A stretch of 10,596 nt of DNA from Candidatus Babelota bacterium (GTDB lineage: Bacteria; Babelota; Babeliae; Babelales; Babelaceae), in NCBI GenBank assembly GCA_003174035.1, contig PRDV01000003.1, positions 1 to 10,596 on the forward strand, written 5' to 3'. The translations under genes and the position numbers were made by a program. Below the pieces are notes generated by a model. The model was not told the DNA's origin, made no database searches, and saw nothing but the letters and a program-made list of their open reading frames with translations. Shown here piece after piece: positions 6,937-10,596 of the stretch (its first letter is position 1; the number at the start of each line of letters is the position of its first letter).

Positions 6937-6953
6937 TCTTAGGGTACCTAAGA
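6937..6953. promoter_or_regulatory. Perfect 7-bp inverted repeat upstream of the membrane protein
   Basis: TCTTAGG (6937-6943) and CCTAAGA (6947-6953) are perfect inverted copies around GTA, 28 bp upstream of the chosen start at 6909. No T-run follows, so an operator or mRNA hairpin fits better than a terminator. Function is unknown. Confidence 0.3.
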
Positions 6954-6999
6954 AGCGTCTCATTTTACAAGAATAGCTCTAGAAATGCGGGAAACAGTC

Positions 7000-8013
7000 C
7001 TAGAAATAATCGAGTTTCATTGCTTGTTTTACTTGCGCCATTGTTTCGCGGGCAATCGCTCTGGTAACATCAACACCCTCTTTTAAAACGCCCACTACAT
7101 AGTCTTTATTTTTTTCATATTCTGCGCGGCGCTGCCGAATAGGCGTGAGGAATGCCTCAAGCACGTCGATCAATCGCTTTTTGAGGACTACATCACCAAG
7201 TCCGCCTCGCTGATACTGTTCCTTGAGCTCAGCAACTTCATCTCTTCTTGGATCGAATGCATCTAAATAGGCAAACACGGTGTTTCCTTCAATACGACCA
7301 GGATCGGTTACTTTTAAGTGCAAGGGATCGGTGTACATGCCCATAACTTTCTTTGCAACCACGTCAGAAGGATCGGAAAGATAGAGCGCATTGCCGAGCG
7401 ACTTGCCCATTTTTGCTTGGCCATCAGTACCAGGCAATCGGGCAATGGGTGGAACCAGCGCAGTGGCTTCAACTAACACGTTGGTATTATAAATACGATT
7501 AAAGGCACGAACAATCTCGTTCGTTTGCTCAATCATCGGCAGCTGGTCTTCCCCGACCGGCACGATCTGGGCTTTTATAAAGGTAATATCAGCCGCCTGG
7601 CTTACTGGATAACAGAGAAACCCGGCAGTGACATTTTCTTCATAGCCTTTTTGCTGAATTTCAGCCTTCACCGTCGGATTGCGGCGGAGCCTATTAACCG
7701 TAACAAGATTGAGATAAAAGATCGTCAGCTCTGCAATTTCTGGGATCATCGATTGAATAAATATCGTTGATTTTGTTGGATCAATGCCTACCGCGAGATA
7801 ATCATAGGTAACTTGCAGTACATTTTCTCGCACCTTTTCGGGATGCTCATAATTATCCGTGAGTGCCTGTACATCTGCAATCATAATGTATTGCTTATGC
7901 GTTTCTTGCAAGCGAACTCTATTTTCTAACGATCCTACATAATGGCCAAGATGAAGAGGGCCGGTTGGTCTATCACCCGTTAACGCGACTGGTTGTTTCA
8001 GATTTTTTTCCAT
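7000..8013 (-). CDS. trpS: Tryptophanyl-tRNA synthetase
   Basis: TrpS is a cytoplasmic class I aminoacyl-tRNA synthetase that attaches tryptophan to tRNA-Trp using ATP. The 337-residue length is normal for bacteria. The HIGH motif appears as H-L-G-H at 21-24 within P-T-G-P-L-H-L-G-H-Y-V-G-S-L, and the KMSKS loop as K-M-G-K-S at 201-205. The tryptophan and ATP pocket is shown by Y-P-V-S-Q-A-A-D-I (135-143) and V-P-V-G-E-D-Q (151-157). The opening L-T-G-D-R-P-T-G resembles the TrpRS subgroup common in lactobacilli and other Firmicutes more than the E. coli type. The start at 8013 has only a weak AGAA stretch upstream, but no alternative start fits better. It is divergent from the DAC-like gene (140-bp gap), and no T-box-like or attenuator leader was recognised. 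No catalytic motif is missing. Confidence 0.97.
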   Translation of the reverse strand: MEKNLKQPVALTGDRPTGPLHLGHYVGSLENRVRLQETHKQYIMIADVQALTDNYEHPEKVRENVLQVTYDYLAVGIDPTKSTIFIQSMIPEIAELTIFYLNLVTVNRLRRNPTVKAEIQQKGYEENVTAGFLCYPVSQAADITFIKAQIVPVGEDQLPMIEQTNEIVRAFNRIYNTNVLVEATALVPPIARLPGTDGQAKMGKSLGNALYLSDPSDVVAKKVMGMYTDPLHLKVTDPGRIEGNTVFAYLDAFDPRRDEVAELKEQYQRGGLGDVVLKKRLIDVLEAFLTPIRQRRAEYEKNKDYVVGVLKEGVDVTRAIARETMAQVKQAMKLDYF

Positions 8014-8106
8014 ATATTCTTTTCTTTTTGGTATACTTGTTTTTACTCATGCCATTGATTATCTTTCATAGGATAGCCAAACAAGACACTATTGTCCAAA
8101 TAAACT

Positions 8107-8130
8107 AAGCATACGAAGCATACTATGCTT
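8107..8130. repeat. Three AAGCATA half-sites (two direct, one inverted), operator-like
   Basis: AAGCATAC occurs at 8107-8114 and again at 8116-8123. The second copy also forms a perfect 7-bp palindrome with TATGCTT at 8124-8130 around a single C (8123). The cluster lies 23-47 bp before the start of the DAC-like gene, in the divergent gap with trpS, where a regulator would be expected to bind. No regulator gene in the window is an obvious match. Confidence 0.5.
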
Positions 8131-8153
8131 ACTTACAAACGCGAGAATTAGCC

Positions 8154-9002
8154 ATGACCTTTCCATTTTTAGCCTGGTTTCATTATATAACGGGAATAGT
8201 CTCAGTTAAAGATGCTGTTGAAATACTCTTCTTCTCAACGATTATCTACTATATCCTTTTATGGCTAAAAAAGGATACCGAACGCAACCTCATGCTTGGA
8301 TTTTACGTATACTGCGCGGTGTTTTTTGGGGCTTATTTTGCCGATCTACCAGTCATTCGCTTTACCCTCTTTCTTTCCTCTCCCGTCATTGCGCTTCTGT
8401 TTATTATCTTCCACCAGGAAACGCTCCAGAAGCAGTATGTAAAAATCGCAAAAAACACCGTACCCCACCATGACACAAATCCCTGGGTTGATGAGCTCAT
8501 AAAAAGCTGTCTTATGGCCCTTAATCGCCACAAGGAAATCATGCTGGTGATTGAGCGGGCGGATCTTTTAAAAACGCTTATTCATGCGCCTTACTTTATT
8601 TACGCTGAATTAAAGCGGGATGTATTTGATATCCTGCTTGAAAAGCAGATACCTGGTAATGATCACATGATCTGGATAAATCAACAAGGAAAATTGGTTG
8701 CTATAAACGCAAGCTGGCGAACGCATATTGATGAAACCTGGGTCAGCAGTGAAGTTGCTCATCTACACCCATGGAAGCAGCATGCTCTGTTTATAACAGC
8801 AAAAACAGATGCGCTTATATTTAAGGTGAATCCCTTAACCCGTAATTTTGATCTCGTCATTCAGGGCAAAATAATGCAAGGAATCACGGCTGAACAACTT
8901 TCAGTGCTCATGAAGAAGCATCTGTTCGTACCCAAAAAACCCACTAAAGTAACAGAAAAGGTGGTTGCTCGTGAAGAACAACCACCTCAAAAATCACTTT
9001 AA
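8154..9002 (+). CDS. CdaA-like membrane protein with a degenerate diadenylate cyclase domain
   Basis: This 282-residue protein has the architecture of CdaA, the membrane enzyme that makes cyclic di-AMP from two ATP. Three membrane helices (about 19-38, 46-64, 68-87) and a linker are followed by a DAC-like domain at about 126-240. Family matches are I-M-L-V-I-E-R (129-135), where CdaA has A-L-I-V-I-E-R; A-E-L (151-153); the strand M-I-W-I (172-175); T-D-A (218-220) in the place of CdaA's V-T-D-A; and V-I-Q-G-K-I (235-240). The catalytic parts are lost: the D-G-A motif reads D-H-M (170-172), keeping only Asp, and R-H-R reads W-K-Q (207-209). It is therefore probably not a cyclase and may be a regulatory or binding protein. 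The gene is open throughout. The ATG at 8154 has a poor ribosome-binding site. No CdaR-like or GlmM gene is adjacent. Confidence 0.72.
   Translation: MTFPFLAWFHYITGIVSVKDAVEILFFSTIIYYILLWLKKDTERNLMLGFYVYCAVFFGAYFADLPVIRFTLFLSSPVIALLFIIFHQETLQKQYVKIAKNTVPHHDTNPWVDELIKSCLMALNRHKEIMLVIERADLLKTLIHAPYFIYAELKRDVFDILLEKQIPGNDHMIWINQQGKLVAINASWRTHIDETWVSSEVAHLHPWKQHALFITAKTDALIFKVNPLTRNFDLVIQGKIMQGITAEQLSVLMKKHLFVPKKPTKVTEKVVAREEQPPQKSL
8959..8987 (-). terminator. Rho-independent terminator of the permease, inside the facing gene
   Basis: A perfect 9-bp stem, AGGTGGTTG (8959-8967) with CAACCACCT (8979-8987), encloses an 11-nt loop. On the minus strand it is followed at once by a T-rich stretch (TTTTCTGTT) and lies 21 bp past the permease stop. 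It overlaps the last codons of the DAC-like gene, so that gene's end also encodes the terminator. On the plus strand no T-run follows closely. Confidence 0.6.
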
Positions 9003-9007
9003 TTACT

Positions 9008-10291
9008 TTAATCCGGGCGAGCCATGAGCGCTCCTACGGCGAGTAACGCAAGCAATGGCAACGTCCATAGCAGATGCTGTGCCAGGGTGTCACCTAACGT
9101 GTAAATAGCATACATAGCAAGTCCTATACTTATAATCAAAGCGAGCACCGTAAGCGGAACTTTACCGGTTTTTCCGGTTCTTTGTTGCACTTTTATAAGC
9201 GAAATAAAAGGCAGTATGAATGACAAGAATACTCCCAAGATCGCCAAGCTACCTACGACCGAAATATTAGGCAATGCCATGACGATACAAAATGCTACTA
9301 AGCCCTGGAGAATAATCGTAACCCACGGACGATGTGAGCTGGTTACCTGCGCTAGCGTCGGCCAAAAGTGAAACAATTTTTCCTGTGCCATTGAATGGAG
9401 CATAACGGCATTAGCATTGAGTAAACCATTTGCAGTGGCATAGATAGTCAGTGCCGAAGCAATCGGTATAATAATTCTCAATAAAGCCTTAATATAAGGT
9501 ATAGGCAACGTAATAAAATCAGCATATGCTGGCGCACCAAGCTTCGTTAACGCTTCCGCACCCATAAGATTTAATACCCCAAAGTGAAAGAGCATATAAA
9601 TAAGCACAGTCACAAAAAAGCCGATAAGGATGGCAAGCGGAGCATTACGCTCACTATTTTCCACCAAATGGCTTATGGAACAACAGTACTCAAAACCAAA
9701 ATAACCAAAAATAGCCATCGGCAATGAATAAGGTACCATACTCATTTCATGTGAGGTAATAGTAAACGATGGATTCAAAATAAAAGGAATAAGCGCAATC
9801 AATACCACCAGTGGAATGATTTTAAAAATAGTTAAGGAATTTAAAAGCTGACTAAAGAGCCTTAAACTCAACATATTAAGCGCTATGATAGACCCAATTA
9901 TAACTGCGTTAAAAAGGAGTGGATTATTGGTAAACCAATGCCAGTCAGGTCCTAATGCAGCAAGAAGGGTCTGCCGCAAGGCAAGCACTTCAACCGCAAC
10001 AGAGAAAGTATATCCCGTAATATACATCCAACCGCTCCAATAACCCGCCGTCTTACCTAAACCTTCTTTTGCATAGGCATAAAATCCGCCCGCTCCTGGA
10101 CACATTCTACTCATTTGTACCGTACTGAGAACAATCGGCAAGAAGAGCAATGCGACAACAAACCAGGATAAAAAGCTCGCATTGCCGGCAATTCCAGCCA
10201 TGATTCCGGGACCAATCAATATACCTGAGCCAACCATGATATTGATATTCATCAATATAGCCGTCATCAGCGAAATTTTATGATGCTTCAT
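9008..10291 (-). CDS. APC-superfamily amino-acid permease
   Basis: This 427-residue, very hydrophobic protein has about 12 membrane helices, the usual length and topology of APC transporters, which import or exchange amino acids or polyamines across the inner membrane. The helix 1 substrate motif is N-I-M-V-G-S-G-I-L-I-G-P-G (about 17-29), and the loop signature C-P-G-A-G-G-F-Y-A-Y-A-K-E-G-L-G (64-79) is followed by G-Y-W-S-G-W. The ATG at 10291 is chosen over 10315 because AAAGGAA lies 6 nt upstream and the product then begins just before helix 1. The substrate cannot be read from the sequence. A bacterium relying on host amino acids would need such a carrier (inference). The gene ends 5 bp past the stop of the convergent DAC-like gene and looks intact. 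Confidence 0.92.
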   Translation of the reverse strand: MKHHKISLMTAILMNINIMVGSGILIGPGIMAGIAGNASFLSWFVVALLFLPIVLSTVQMSRMCPGAGGFYAYAKEGLGKTAGYWSGWMYITGYTFSVAVEVLALRQTLLAALGPDWHWFTNNPLLFNAVIIGSIIALNMLSLRLFSQLLNSLTIFKIIPLVVLIALIPFILNPSFTITSHEMSMVPYSLPMAIFGYFGFEYCCSISHLVENSERNAPLAILIGFFVTVLIYMLFHFGVLNLMGAEALTKLGAPAYADFITLPIPYIKALLRIIIPIASALTIYATANGLLNANAVMLHSMAQEKLFHFWPTLAQVTSSHRPWVTIILQGLVAFCIVMALPNISVVGSLAILGVFLSFILPFISLIKVQQRTGKTGKVPLTVLALIISIGLAMYAIYTLGDTLAQHLLWTLPLLALLAVGALMARPD

Positions 10292-10332
10292 AAGGGTTCC
10301 TTTCGTATACATCATTTAACTGCTAGGGTACC

Positions 10333-10362
10333 AGCATACCAGGTTATTTAAGAGAAAGCCAA
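10333..10362 (-). promoter_or_regulatory. Candidate extended -10 promoter of the permease
   Basis: On the minus strand TATGCT (10338-10333) is preceded by TG one base away, an extended -10 element. A weak -35 TTGGCT (10362-10357) lies 18 bp upstream. The -10 box overlaps a near-palindrome TGCT/AGCA (10321-10336). The start codon is about 42 bp downstream. Confidence 0.4.
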
Positions 10363-10379
10363 TCGATTACATCATTTAT

Positions 10380-10407
10380 TTGACATTCCTTTTTGCATTT
10401 TTATAAT
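10380..10407 (+). promoter_or_regulatory. Consensus sigma70 promoter for the right-edge gene
   Basis: TTGACA (10380-10385) and TATAAT (10402-10407) are both perfect matches, 16 bp apart, and lead to the signal-peptide gene starting at 10466. This is the best promoter in the window and implies strong expression with a leader of about 50 nt. Confidence 0.72.
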
Positions 10408-10465
10408 TAATAATAATGAGCAATTAACATAAACAATTATCTTTCTAACAGTTGAAGGTTTCATC

Positions 10466-10596
10466 ATGATTTCATTTTTTACAAAAATTGCGCTGAGTTG
10501 GCTACTTTTCTGCCCACTGGTTATGGCTATGCGTACAAAACAGATCTTTTCTGATTCATCTCCTTCGGCGATACTTATGCGTGCTGCACAAAGAAA
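10466..10596 (+). CDS. Exported protein, N-terminus only (runs off right edge)
   Basis: An open frame runs from ATG 10466 to the window end (43 codons plus two bases). GAAGG ends 7 nt before the ATG. The product begins like a signal peptide: one Lys at residue 7, a hydrophobic core (A-L-S-W-L-L-F-C-P-L), then V-M-A at about 19-21 as a likely signal peptidase I site. The visible mature part (R-T-K-Q-I-F-S-D-S-S-P-S) shows no family. Export is well supported; function cannot be said from this fragment. Confidence 0.72.
   Translation, partial: MISFFTKIALSWLLFCPLVMAMRTKQIFSDSSPSAILMRAAQR

Noticed and set aside
7525..7770. A plus-strand frame inside trpS
   Set aside because: It lies opposite the conserved TrpRS core and is a shadow frame.
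6940..10332. The shared 9-mer TAGGGTACC at 6940-6948 and 10324-10332, upstream of two minus-strand genes
   Set aside because: Nine-base matches are expected many times by chance in 10.6 kb, and the surrounding bases differ.

Overview
This window looks like a chromosomal segment of a Gram-negative-type bacterium with a host-associated lifestyle. The pointers are two large exported proteins with WD40-like propellers, several small signal-peptide proteins, a dense cluster of toxin-antitoxin genes, and an amino-acid permease. The mix resembles Candidatus Dependentiae (TM6) or a similar protist endosymbiont. That placement is inference from gene content; no rRNA or phylogenetic marker was compared. 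No tRNA, rRNA, CRISPR array, transposase or replication origin was recognised.

Left half (1-6263): two large same-strand paralogs bracket defence or stability genes. Paralog A (1-1791) is cut by the left window edge. Paralog B (3775-5964) is complete, with an N-terminal export signal, a helical region with faint BTB/POZ-like character, and a C-terminal WD40-like propeller. Between them are a minus-strand PrlF-YhaV type II toxin-antitoxin pair (2602-1846) and, facing away from it, a fused zinc-ribbon/HTH/Panacea antitoxin-like gene (2814-3686) with no evident toxin. The two units appear to share a 211-bp divergent promoter region. Just after paralog B lies a Phd/YefM-like antitoxin gene (6051-6263) split by one in-frame stop, with no toxin behind it. 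Three toxin-antitoxin units in different states (intact, orphan, broken) therefore sit around one duplicated gene pair.

Right half (6313-10596): more conserved genes. On the minus strand, trpS (tryptophanyl-tRNA synthetase, 8013-7000) is followed by a small membrane-anchored protein (6909-6313), perhaps co-transcribed. Divergent from trpS is a plus-strand protein (8154-9002) with the CdaA diadenylate cyclase layout (three membrane helices, then a DAC-like domain) but with the catalytic DGA and RHR motifs replaced, so it is probably a pseudoenzyme. It converges on a 12-helix APC-family amino-acid permease (10291-9008), whose likely terminator lies inside the 3' end of the DAC-like gene. At the right edge a signal-peptide protein begins behind a perfect sigma70-type promoter and runs out of the window.

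The most interesting points are the catalytically degraded CdaA-like protein with a three-half-site repeat in front of it, the exported propeller paralogs separated by toxin-antitoxin genes, the fused MqsA-type/Panacea antitoxin without a partner, and the split antitoxin whose second half has its own ribosome-binding site.
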